This document shows positions 33,700-42,844 of a stretch of 64,000 bases of DNA, in pieces. Source of the DNA: JAHDFB01 sp965658745 (GTDB lineage: Bacteria > Bacteroidota > Bacteroidia > Chitinophagales > Saprospiraceae). The notes beneath the pieces were generated by a model that saw only the letters and a program-made list of their open reading frames with translations, ran no database searches and was not told where the DNA came from. Location of the stretch: NCBI GenBank assembly GCA_965658745.1, contig CBFHTK010000009.1, positions 1 to 64,000 on the forward strand, given 5' to 3'. Every line of letters begins with the position of its first letter. The stretch's first letter is position 1. Made by a program: the position numbers and the translations under genes.

Positions 33700-36681
33700 T
33701 TAGAGATTAAAGTTAAATCCAAAGCTAAAAACACGTGTAATCGGATACGATCCTAGATCGATAACTCCCGATGTTGCATTTCCTGCTCCTATGTCTGGTG
33801 AGTATCCAGTAAATCTAGTAAGCGTAAGGAGATTTGTTCCTCGGATATAAAATCTAGCATTTTTTATCTTCAGTCGATCTAATAGCCTTTGACTCAGATC
33901 GTAGCTCAAGGTTAAGTTTCTTAGCCTGATAAACGACCCGTCTTCAACGAAGTAGCTAGATGGCGTAAAATTAGTACCTCCAGGAGAAGCTATAAAGTGC
34001 TCGTTTGTAGAGCCTTCGCCGGTCCATCTGTCATTATATTTCTCTTCATAATTAAGCAATGCAAAACGCACAGCTTGTTTACCATTATAAATATCATTGC
34101 CTGTCTGGCCTTGGATGTCAGCAGATAGGGATAGATTTCGATAGGATGCACTTGCGTTAAATCCAAAAATAAAACTCGGAATGCTGTTACCAATTCTAGT
34201 TCGATCCTTTCCATCGATCTTGCCATCGCCATTAATATCTGTGTATTTCAAATCACCAACTGCCTGGCCAAATAACACTGGGCTTGATTCTAGCTCCGCT
34301 TGATTCTGAAAAACACCTTCAACTTGATAGCCATAGAAGTAGCCGATTGGCTGCCCTACGGAAGATCTTGAAACTCTTTGTCCATTTCCTAGATCTCCTC
34401 CCACTAAGAGTGAATCCGCGCCAATTCCTTGACCTAGGTCCAGAACTCTATTACTAACAGTCGAACCTAAAAATCCGAGTTCATAAGTAAATTCTTTTGA
34501 GGCGTCAGAACGATAAGTAAGATTCCAATCAAACCCTTGATTTTGAACATCAGCGGCATTGTAAAAGATACTTTGGAAAGAACCAATACCTGTGTAACCG
34601 ATCGGCTCAAGATTTACTAAGATGTCATTTGTGCGTTTGTAGTAGTAATCTATCTCTGCTAGAATTCTATTCTCAAATAGTCCAAATTCAACACCTATAT
34701 CAGTTTGCTGAGTTTGCTCCCACTTGAGAAATGGATTTCCACCAGACGAATAGGAAGCTCCCGGATAAATCGTTCCGTTTCCATAATCTCCAAAAACAGC
34801 ATTTTGTCCCGATGAAATAAGCGAATATTGCGCATCCCCAGGGATTCTTTCGTTACCAATACTTCCATAACTTGCTCTCAATTTCACATTGCTGAAAAGA
34901 TTATTTTCAGGGAAGAAAGACTCGTTACTTAAATTCCATCCGACAGCATAAGACGTAAAGTTACCGTACCTGTTGTTAACACCAAATTTTGAAGAACCAT
35001 CTCTTCTAAATGTTGCTGTAAAGAGATATCTGCCGTCATAGCTGTAATTAGCTCTACCTAGGTATGATAGGAGAGTATTTCTTGATGACCCATTAGATGC
35101 TACTTCAAATTCATCTTCTCCTGCATTTAAGTACCAAAATGAAGGATCTTCTCGTAGTAGATTCCTAGTTGAACCATTTAAGAATTCACTTTCCTGAGAC
35201 TGAGCTGAATAACCAGCAATAACGTCTACACTGTGTATTCCAAAAGTGTTGTTATAGCCTAGGATGTTCTCCCAAATTAGTGTTTGTCTGTTTCCATAAC
35301 CTACGTTGAGAGCGTTCATCTCATTTTGTTGAAGTGGAGCAACAAAAAACACGGGTGTGAAGCTTTTCGATCTAGAAGTTCCAAAATCAAATTGAGCAGA
35401 AGTTTTAAACCTAAAATGCTCTAAGAAATCTACTTCAGCGTAGAGGTTTCCTAATCCTAGCAAGCTTTGCGTCTTACTGTTTGTATATTCTATTGTAGCT
35501 AAAGGATTGCTTCCTTCAACTTCAGCGAAAGTTCCATCCTCGTTAAAAGGACTATTAACGGGCCAAGCACGTAAAGCTGTGTTTACTACTCCTGGGGCAT
35601 TGTCTTTGTCCGTCAAAGCAATGGAAAGGTCTAATCCGAATCGCACATTTTTTGTCAAATCATAACCCGAGTTAATTTTGGCTGTCAAGCGATCAAGTCC
35701 AGATTTTGGTATAATACCACCTTGCCCAAAGTAACCTAAGCCTAGATAATAACGCGCTTGATCCGTAGCACCACTTGCGGATAAATTGGCGTTTGTTATC
35801 GGTGCAAAATCTTGATATATCAAATCCTGCCAGTCTGTATCTGGCAATGCGTCTACATTATTAAATGTACCTGGATTAATTTCATTGATGTAGGTGGCAA
35901 ATTCACGACCATTCATAACGCCAACTTGATTGGCAACGGACTCAAAGGATTGATCCAAAGAAACGGAAATACTGTTTTCTAATGAAGATCCTCGTTTGGT
36001 TGTTACAATAATCACACCTGCGGCTCCTCTTGATCCATAGATTGCCGTAGAACTTGCATCTTTCAAAACTTCCACAGATTCAATATCATTGGCATTTAAT
36101 AAGTTCATCGCACCCACATCTGATATCACACCATCTATCACTACAATAGGGTTATTGTCATTTAGTGTTGTAATTCCACGAAGACGGACAACTGGTGTGG
36201 CTCCCGGATCTCCGCTTGTAGTTAGTACTGATAAGCCAGATACCTTTCCTTGTAGTGCCTGTAGCGCATTGGAAGTTGGTACTTTTTGAAGTTCTTCAGA
36301 CTTCACTGATGAAACGGAACCTGTCAAATCACTTTTCTTGACTTTACCATAACCTATAATAACAACTTCGTCCACCAGATTGACGTCGGAAGTCATACTG
36401 AATGAATAATCCGTTTTTCCTGCGACAATCGGAAACGTTTGCGTTTGATACCCAATGTAAGAGAATCGCAACGAATCATCCATTCCAGTATTTAAAGTGA
36501 ATTTTCCATCAAAATCAGTTAAAGCGCCGTTCCCTGAAGGAAGCGACAAAACTGTAACACCGATAAGTGGCTCGTCGTTATCTGCAGCTCGAACAGTACC
36601 GTTGACTGAGTTTTGAGCAGACAAACTAAAGCCGAAACAGGATAAAAGCAAAGCAAAAAGATAAGTAGCTTTTGTCTTCAT
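33700..36681 (-). CDS. susC: SusC/RagA family TonB-dependent glycan transporter
   Basis: This is a 993-residue outer-membrane protein. A signal peptide (ending SLSAQ) is followed by a carboxypeptidase-like domain (about 23-105; VNGTVRAADNDEPLIGVTVL) and the plug (about 115-230) with the SusC signature ESVEVLKDASSTAIYGSRGA near 205, then the barrel, ending FSFGFNFNL with a C-terminal hydrophobic/aromatic pattern. It imports oligosaccharides together with the SusD lid. It is the first gene of the PUL operon, and a putative promoter is found about 100 bp upstream. The regulator gene ends 294 bp upstream on the same strand. Confidence 0.96.
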   Translation of the reverse strand: MKTKATYLFALLLSCFGFSLSAQNSVNGTVRAADNDEPLIGVTVLSLPSGNGALTDFDGKFTLNTGMDDSLRFSYIGYQTQTFPIVAGKTDYSFSMTSDVNLVDEVVIIGYGKVKKSDLTGSVSSVKSEELQKVPTSNALQALQGKVSGLSVLTTSGDPGATPVVRLRGITTLNDNNPIVVIDGVISDVGAMNLLNANDIESVEVLKDASSTAIYGSRGAAGVIIVTTKRGSSLENSISVSLDQSFESVANQVGVMNGREFATYINEINPGTFNNVDALPDTDWQDLIYQDFAPITNANLSASGATDQARYYLGLGYFGQGGIIPKSGLDRLTAKINSGYDLTKNVRFGLDLSIALTDKDNAPGVVNTALRAWPVNSPFNEDGTFAEVEGSNPLATIEYTNSKTQSLLGLGNLYAEVDFLEHFRFKTSAQFDFGTSRSKSFTPVFFVAPLQQNEMNALNVGYGNRQTLIWENILGYNNTFGIHSVDVIAGYSAQSQESEFLNGSTRNLLREDPSFWYLNAGEDEFEVASNGSSRNTLLSYLGRANYSYDGRYLFTATFRRDGSSKFGVNNRYGNFTSYAVGWNLSNESFFPENNLFSNVKLRASYGSIGNERIPGDAQYSLISSGQNAVFGDYGNGTIYPGASYSSGGNPFLKWEQTQQTDIGVEFGLFENRILAEIDYYYKRTNDILVNLEPIGYTGIGSFQSIFYNAADVQNQGFDWNLTYRSDASKEFTYELGFLGSTVSNRVLDLGQGIGADSLLVGGDLGNGQRVSRSSVGQPIGYFYGYQVEGVFQNQAELESSPVLFGQAVGDLKYTDINGDGKIDGKDRTRIGNSIPSFIFGFNASASYRNLSLSADIQGQTGNDIYNGKQAVRFALLNYEEKYNDRWTGEGSTNEHFIASPGGTNFTPSSYFVEDGSFIRLRNLTLSYDLSQRLLDRLKIKNARFYIRGTNLLTLTRFTGYSPDIGAGNATSGVIDLGSYPITRVFSFGFNFNL

Positions 36682-36779
36682 ATGTAATTCACTTTTGTTT
36701 TTTGAAATTAATTTTTCAAAATTGAGACACTGGGAAATGATGAAGGAAACAAAAGTTCACAGTGAATATCTAACGCTTA

Positions 36780-36811
36780 CAAAAATACTGCAATAGATGG
36801 TTGATTCGAAA
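36780..36811 (-). promoter_or_regulatory. Putative susC promoter
   Basis: On the minus strand TATTTTTG (complement of 36780-36787) matches the TAnnTTTG -7 box, with only a weak -33 element (TTCG) about 20 bp further upstream. This would leave a leader of about 95 nt before susC. A weak -33 fits a promoter that needs an activator such as the neighbouring regulator. Confidence 0.4.
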
Positions 36812-36975
36812 TTTTATGTGCTGATATTTCACCATATCAACCTCACTATAACCTCATCATATATGTTAAACATTTAATGTAAAAAAATAATATAATAAGT
36901 ATATGTAATGTATTAAGTGTTGATAATATAATTTTTATATCATGATAGTACTTTTTAGCATCAAATTTGCTGTTA

Positions 36976-39639
36976 TTAGAACCTCATCAAATACTCTTTT
37001 AGTGGTAGTGAATTAGGAATTTCTATTTTTTTGCGTAGACGATGCCGCTTATTTTCTACAGATCTGACGGAAATGTTGAGCAATGGAGCAATTTCTTTAC
37101 TACTGAGATTCATTCTTATGTATGCTGCTAATCTCAATTCTCCTGCTGTTAGAGATATATGTTTTTTCCGAAGAGAAGTGATAAAATCGTCGTGTACTTC
37201 AGCAAAATTCCTTTCGAAGATTTCCCAATCCTCATCACTCTTGATATTTCGATTTATTAGCTTCACTAGCTTCTCATATTCGATGGCGTTTTCTTCGTTT
37301 CGTGCTCGTTTGAGATAGTCCTTAAGATCTGTGAGCATTTTGTTCTTTTGAATTAGGGTCATTGCATTGTTAGCTAGCATTTTACTCTTGTACTTGATTT
37401 CTTGCTCTAGTTGCTCATTTCTAGCTTTCATTTTAGCATTTAGAAGCTTTTCCTCTTGTTCTTCCTTGAGTTTTAATTCAATTCTATTTAGACGTTTTTT
37501 TTGTTGATTGTAAAGCAGTAAGATGACAGCAAGCCCAAGCACTGTGTAGATTACTATTGCTAGAGTTGAAGAGTACCACGGAGCCAGAATGCGAAATTCT
37601 AAAAGCTGTTTCTCATCTTTTTCGTTTTGCATAGTTCTTACGAGTAGCTGATACTCACCTCGATTGAGATTTCTTGCTTGAATGATACCATTGCTAGGAA
37701 TCGATTTCCAATTACTATCGTAGCCAACTACTTTGTATTCGCTTGATAATTCCCCTTGTAGAGACGGAAGATTGTTAACTAGTTTTATTGTAATATCATT
37801 GTTGTATGAAGGAATTGACATGTAGTTCTGTATCACTTTGCTTTTGGACGCAAGTCCATTTACCAAAATTTCAATAGGTTCTTGAGATGACACAGAATTA
37901 TTGAAGGTAAAGTACCCATCACTACCTTGAAAAATGTAAGGTAGTATATTCTTGGAATTTACATCAACTATCGGTACCGCAGAGATATTGGAAAGCTCAT
38001 CTTCAAGATTGATAGACGGATTGATATCTAACCATTCGTGCAGTTCCAATTGAGATTCAATCACTGTATTGTATTCTGCATTTAGTTCATAGAATCCGCT
38101 GTCCGATCTAAAATATACTTTACCATCAATCAATTTAATATCGGTCAGCTTTACGTTTGGCAGCTGTTTTTGATCAAGAAATAATGCACTTTCGATCTCC
38201 GTAAAGCTTGCGTTAAAGTTTACGATATAGACACCTTGTTGAGGGTGAATACCCACAAGTTTTTGACCTTCGAGAATAAATTTTTGAATTAGGAATGGTT
38301 CGTCCTCAAATCTTAATGATTCCAATTCATTGGAGTATTTGAATGTAAGAGCGGTCAATCCTGTATACGTTGACTGAATAATTTTACCATTATTGGTCAT
38401 ACTCATATCCCAGACACCTGTGTTCCTTGTGATTTGCCTGCTCTTGTTCTTATTGACAACAAAGGTTCCAGAATTATGTGCACATAGTAGGGTTTTTTCA
38501 TATCGAAGCAATGACCAGACCTGTCCCTGGGTTTTTGGGATAAGCTCATATTCTAAATCTTCATTAAGGAAAAAGAGTCCTTGATTCGTTCCAATATATC
38601 GAGTGCTGTCGTAGTCTATGGCTGCATAGATTGAGCCTAGTAAACCAGCTTTATCATAGTAGTATTTTTTGGGAGAGTCAAGCTCTAAAAGGCAGATACC
38701 TTTATCCATTCCGACCCACAAATTATTGTCTTTATCTTCAAATAATGAAAGTACTGTATTATTTGGAAGCCCATTTGACTTATTTAAATGAAACTTAATT
38801 TCCAATTTTTCATTCAAAATATACAAGCCATTTCTAATTGTTCCAAGAGCAATTGAGCTATCGGATAATCGAATAATTCTATTGAGTCGATCTTTGATAA
38901 CCATTTCGTTAATGGGTAATAAAATCGGCTTATATTGCTTGTTTTTCCTGTAAAATATACCGTCATCTTGAGTTCCGATGATTAGTGACTCCCCGTTGTT
39001 TTCTCGTATGATTCCTGCAACTCTTGCCCCTTCTGGTAAGCCACTATTATCTTGAATTAGCTCTATATCCTTGTTCGCAAGCTTGAATATACCTTCTTCT
39101 AAACTGGGAATTAAGATCGTGTTATCTACATCTTGAGCAAACATAATATTGGTTGGAGGAATTAGCCTAAAAATACTATCCTGCTTATATCCGTAGATCG
39201 CGCTGAAAGATTGCCAATAGATGGTGCTATCGAGTTCGAAAATATTCCACATCTCTTGTTGGGCGATCCACTCTTGAGGCATGTCTTCAGAAAGAGGACG
39301 ATATGAAAGTGCTTCAGGATCACCATCGTCAATAAAACCAAAAGTTTGGAAGCCTCCTGCATAGATACATTCGTCTTCACCTCGGAATACTGATCGTACA
39401 ATCGATTGATTTGGTAATTGGATCAAACTCCAGCGGAAGCCATCGAATACCATAATACCGGCCGAATTTGCGACACACATGAAGCCATTGGCATCTTGTG
39501 TAATCATCCAGTTTTGATTTTTACCTGGAAGTTTATTGGTATCAAAAGAGCGTAGAAGTGGAAGCTCTTGAGCACTAAGCCCTAGTCCACATAGAAGTAA
39601 AAAAAGTAGCAAGAAAAAGTTACGATAGGTATTTGCCAT
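36976..39639 (-). CDS. Membrane-bound propeller/Y_Y_Y/LuxR-type PUL regulator
   Basis: This 887-residue protein has a signal peptide or first membrane segment (ending GLSAQ). Residues of about 25-590 are two-component-regulator propeller repeats (LFEDKDNNLWVGMDKGICLL). Next come a Y_Y_Y domain at about 600-685 (LSSEYKVVGYDSNWKSIP), a transmembrane helix at about 695-715 (LAIVIYTVLGLAVILLLY), a coiled coil (about 717-790) and a C-terminal LuxR/GerE-like HTH (about 825-887; LTAGELRLAAYIRMNLSSKE, ISVRSVENKRHRLRKK). No kinase or receiver domain is present, so the periplasmic sensor would act directly on DNA through the membrane. Directly upstream of susC, it is the obvious activator of the locus, probably sensing an oligosaccharide. 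Confidence 0.88.
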   Translation of the reverse strand: MANTYRNFFLLLFLLLCGLGLSAQELPLLRSFDTNKLPGKNQNWMITQDANGFMCVANSAGIMVFDGFRWSLIQLPNQSIVRSVFRGEDECIYAGGFQTFGFIDDGDPEALSYRPLSEDMPQEWIAQQEMWNIFELDSTIYWQSFSAIYGYKQDSIFRLIPPTNIMFAQDVDNTILIPSLEEGIFKLANKDIELIQDNSGLPEGARVAGIIRENNGESLIIGTQDDGIFYRKNKQYKPILLPINEMVIKDRLNRIIRLSDSSIALGTIRNGLYILNEKLEIKFHLNKSNGLPNNTVLSLFEDKDNNLWVGMDKGICLLELDSPKKYYYDKAGLLGSIYAAIDYDSTRYIGTNQGLFFLNEDLEYELIPKTQGQVWSLLRYEKTLLCAHNSGTFVVNKNKSRQITRNTGVWDMSMTNNGKIIQSTYTGLTALTFKYSNELESLRFEDEPFLIQKFILEGQKLVGIHPQQGVYIVNFNASFTEIESALFLDQKQLPNVKLTDIKLIDGKVYFRSDSGFYELNAEYNTVIESQLELHEWLDINPSINLEDELSNISAVPIVDVNSKNILPYIFQGSDGYFTFNNSVSSQEPIEILVNGLASKSKVIQNYMSIPSYNNDITIKLVNNLPSLQGELSSEYKVVGYDSNWKSIPSNGIIQARNLNRGEYQLLVRTMQNEKDEKQLLEFRILAPWYSSTLAIVIYTVLGLAVILLLYNQQKKRLNRIELKLKEEQEEKLLNAKMKARNEQLEQEIKYKSKMLANNAMTLIQKNKMLTDLKDYLKRARNEENAIEYEKLVKLINRNIKSDEDWEIFERNFAEVHDDFITSLRKKHISLTAGELRLAAYIRMNLSSKEIAPLLNISVRSVENKRHRLRKKIEIPNSLPLKEYLMRF

Positions 39640-39965
39640 GTAAGAGTAAAGTTAGAGAAAGTTGTGCTCTTGTGCTTTGCACATGTAGATTCATGAAGGC
39701 GTATGCAAGTCGTTATCATAATTTGCATACTTTTTGCGCAATGCAATATATTCTTGAAATTTAATTTGTACAAGTCTGTGTAAAATTGACTCAACTAAAA
39801 ATCAAGTTTCTAATTCTTTGTTAGTCTGTGAGTATTGAAATTCGCTAACATTTTAAAATTATCAAGATAAGATGTAACTTAGGTTTTTTGTCTAAAAGCC
39901 AGTTATAAAACATTCATTTCTAATGGTCTTTTCATCTATTTGTAATTAATTTTCAATTGATTTCT
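39640..39965. other. Divergent intergenic region
   Basis: This is 326 bp between the divergently oriented regulator and esterase genes. It is very AT-rich. No convincing TAnnTTTG box, repeat or RNA is visible on either strand; TAGGTTTT near 39890 is the nearest approach for the esterase gene. Confidence 0.5.
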
Positions 39966-41111
39966 ATGAAATTAAAACTCTTCAATATAGCCATCCTACT
40001 TCTCTTAATAAGTTCGATTACAAATGCCCAAGAAACGCTCAATAAATCCATGAATTTGGATGGCATTGAAAGAGACTATATTGTCTATGTTCCTGAGAAG
40101 TACAATGCAGATTCACCAGTACCTCTTATGTTTAATTTTCATGGTTTTACGATGTCAGCGAACGATCAGATGACCCTTTGTGATATGAGATCGATTGCAG
40201 ATACGGCAGGTTTTATTTTGGTCTATCCTCAGGGAACACTCTTTTTTGGTGCTCCGCATTGGAATGTTGGTTCTTGGACTAGTGCAAGTACTGCTGACGA
40301 TATTGGTTTCACGACTGCAATGATTGATACCATTTCATCAGAGTATAATATAAATTTAGATAGAGTGTATAGTTCTGGCTTTTCAAATGGCGGTTATTTT
40401 AGTTTTGAATTAGCCTGCAAATTGAGCGATAGAATTGCAGCGATTGGAACTGTGGGTGGTACTATGAGCAATGAGACATACGACGCTTGCGATCCCGAAC
40501 ACCCAATTCCCGTCGTGACGATACATGGCACCATTGATGGTACGGTTAGTTACGATGGAGGTGCGCCGTTCAATTCTAAATCACAAGATGAAGTAATAGA
40601 TTTTTGGTCTGATTTCAACGATACGGAAGTAGTTGCGATAGAGAGTGAACTAAATGATCTCGATACCGATGACGGAAGCACCGTTACGCTCTTTGACTAT
40701 CAGATGGGTGAAGCATGTTCATCGGTACAACATTACAGGGTCGACGGAGGAGATCACGATTGGCCCGGAAGCTGGGGGAATATGGATATTGATGCAAGTG
40801 AAGTGATATGGAATTTTGTATCACAATATGACATAAATGGACTCATTTCTTGCGGAATATCTTCAAGCAATGACTTAGGTGGTTTTGCTGATGAGATAGA
40901 AGTTTATCCCAATCCAACCAACGGTGAATTTAGCGTTCAAATTGAATTAAATGACCCTAAAACTTATACAATCTTGTCGACGATGGGAGAGAGCTTGAAG
41001 TCAGGATTGATAAGTACTGGGAATCAAACTATTAATATTTCAGATTTCCCTTCTGGTCTTTATTATCTAAAAATTGATAATAGTGTTGCTAAAATCGTGA
41101 AATCGAACTAG
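39966..41111 (+). CDS. T9SS-sorted polyester/feruloyl-type esterase (LpqC/CE1-like)
   Basis: This protein of about 381 residues starts at the ATG at 39966; the upstream in-frame TTG only adds three residues before the signal peptide. After cleavage (ITNAQ) there is an alpha/beta-hydrolase of the PHB-depolymerase/LpqC family with the oxyanion motif FNFHGFTMSAND near 60, the nucleophile in SGFSNGGYF near 143 and the His in DGGDHDWPG near 263. The last 70 or so residues are a T9SS type A sorting domain (EVYPNPTNGEFSVQI, FPSGLYYLKI), so the enzyme is delivered to the cell surface. It heads a divergent group with GH30 and GH3 genes and probably removes ester decorations before the glycan enters SusC. 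Confidence 0.85.
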   Translation: MKLKLFNIAILLLLISSITNAQETLNKSMNLDGIERDYIVYVPEKYNADSPVPLMFNFHGFTMSANDQMTLCDMRSIADTAGFILVYPQGTLFFGAPHWNVGSWTSASTADDIGFTTAMIDTISSEYNINLDRVYSSGFSNGGYFSFELACKLSDRIAAIGTVGGTMSNETYDACDPEHPIPVVTIHGTIDGTVSYDGGAPFNSKSQDEVIDFWSDFNDTEVVAIESELNDLDTDDGSTVTLFDYQMGEACSSVQHYRVDGGDHDWPGSWGNMDIDASEVIWNFVSQYDINGLISCGISSSNDLGGFADEIEVYPNPTNGEFSVQIELNDPKTYTILSTMGESLKSGLISTGNQTINISDFPSGLYYLKIDNSVAKIVKSN

Positions 41112-41195
41112 TGTAGTAGAAATATTAGACTGAGCGCTATATTTTTCAATTATCTCTGCGATAAAGATAGCAGCAGTCAGACCTATTTGGTGTGA

Positions 41196-41214
41196 TCCCG
41201 AACGAACTTCGGGA
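41196..41214. repeat. Short hairpin between esterase and GH30 genes
   Basis: TCCCGAA, five loop bases and TTCGGGA form a 7-bp stem in a locally G/C-richer patch (41160-41225). There is no T-run, so it is more likely a REP-like remnant than a terminator. Confidence 0.35.
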
Positions 41215-41292
41215 GGAGGGACGAATTATGCTCTCCTTTACTCTGGAAAGATTTAATTTATTGATATTTAGATCTCATTCGCTAATGAATCG

Positions 41293-42805
41293 ATGACTTC
41301 TATGTTCATATCAAGAGTCTTATTTCTCTTTACAATACTTCACTTTATACCTGTAATCTTTCTAATTCTTGTTTTTTCTAGTATGTCAGTACTGAATTCA
41401 AGTTGCGAAGATGAAATTCCTATTCCACCAAAAACGGTAACATCTGATACCTTAGGAAATGATGTAGCGGTTTGGCGATCAGATCGACTTGGCCTACTGA
41501 AGATTGCGAAAGAGCCTGATTCGGTTGGATTTAGTTCAAGCATAGATTCGGATGTCTTAATTCAGGTTGATCCGTCAATTGAGTATCAAGAAATGGAGGG
41601 TTTTGGAGCTTCTCTAACGGGATCCTCAGCTTTCGTAATCCGTAATCACTTGACAGAACTACAGCAAGATGAACTTCTTAAAGATCTGTTTCATCCCGAA
41701 CAGGGAATAGGACTTAGTTTTATTCGATTGACGGTAGGTGCTTCAGACTTCTCATTATCAGATTTTACATATAATGACCTCGCAGCAGGTGACGAAGACC
41801 TAGAACAAGAAGGATTTGACTTGAGTATCGAAGAGGAGCATCTTGTGCCGGTTTTACAGAAGATCTTACAGATTAATCCGAACCTTAAGATTATGGCATC
41901 GCCATGGTCTGCTCCCGCATGGATGAAGGATAATGGATCGCTTGATAATGGAGGTCGCTTACTTGAGGCATACTATGATAGTTATGCACTATATTTCTTG
42001 AAATATGTTCAAGCAATGAAGGATCGTGGCATTCCGATTCATTCCCTTACTGTACAGAATGAGCCACTCTATGCAGCTCCGTATATAAGTTTGGAGATGA
42101 GTGCTGCAGAGCAAAAAAATCTTCATAAGAGATCATTTAGGTCCGCTTTTTAAAGCAAATGATATCAATGTAAAAATCATATTGTACGATCACAATTGGG
42201 ATAGACCTGATTATCCTCTAGAAATACTTGATGACCCAGTCCTCTTGAACTACGTGGCAGGGACAGCATTTCACTGCTATGCGGGTGATGTTTCAGCGAT
42301 GTCTCAAGTTTATATGTCGCATCCTGATTTAGGAATTTATTTCACGGAGTGTTCGGGGGGAGATTTCTCGCCAAATTATGCAAATAATTTATCATGGAAT
42401 ACTGAGAATCTTTTGGTTGGGGCAACACGAAATTGGTCCAAAACTGTCTTGTTTTGGAATCTTGCACTTGATGAGAATCATGGTCCGAAAAACGCTGGAT
42501 GTGCTGATTGTCGTGCTGTGGTAACCGTGAATGCAAGTTCAAGTGAGGTGACGAAAAATGAAGAGTATGTGCTGCTGGGACACCTTTCAAAATTCGTGAA
42601 GTACGGAGCTCGAAGAATTGAATCGAATAATACCCGCAATCAAGATATTTCTCAAGTTGCCTTCAAAAACCTAAACGGAACCATAGCCATACTAGCATTC
42701 AATCACAATGATGAATCTCAAAAGGTCCAATTTAAGAGAGGAGAAGATTATTTTAGCTATCAACTTGAAGCTGGAATACTTGCAACATTTGTCATTAATA
42801 ACTAA
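41293..42805 (+). pseudogene. GH30 glucosylceramidase/beta-glucanase lipoprotein, frameshifted
   Basis: Two overlapping frames (41293-42153 and 42101-42805) make up one GH30 protein of about 500 residues. The lipobox is NSSC; GH30 motifs are YQEMEGFGASLTGSSA near 95, LRLTVGASDFS-like sequence near 155, and the acid/base Glu in TVQNEPLYA near 257. After the shift comes the nucleophile Glu in YFTECSGGDF, then the terminal beta-sandwich. The break is at a run of seven A (42113-42119); six A would restore the reading EQKIFIRDHLGPLF. It may be a sequencing error, a slippery site or a recent mutation. If intact it would hydrolyse beta-glucans (often beta-1,6) or glucosylceramide. The downstream GH3 gene starts 39 bp after it. 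Confidence 0.85.
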
Positions 42806-42844
42806 GTTCGTAGCAGAATAATAACTAAAATATTTTTAGATACT

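Noticed and set aside
36682..36975. Riboswitch or structured leader before susC
   Set aside because: The region is AT-rich without conserved helices; only a weak promoter box is visible.
42101..42805. Second GH30 frame as an independent gene
   Set aside because: It begins inside the GH30 barrel, lacks a signal peptide and the acid/base residue, and is joined to the upstream frame by a one-base homopolymer change.
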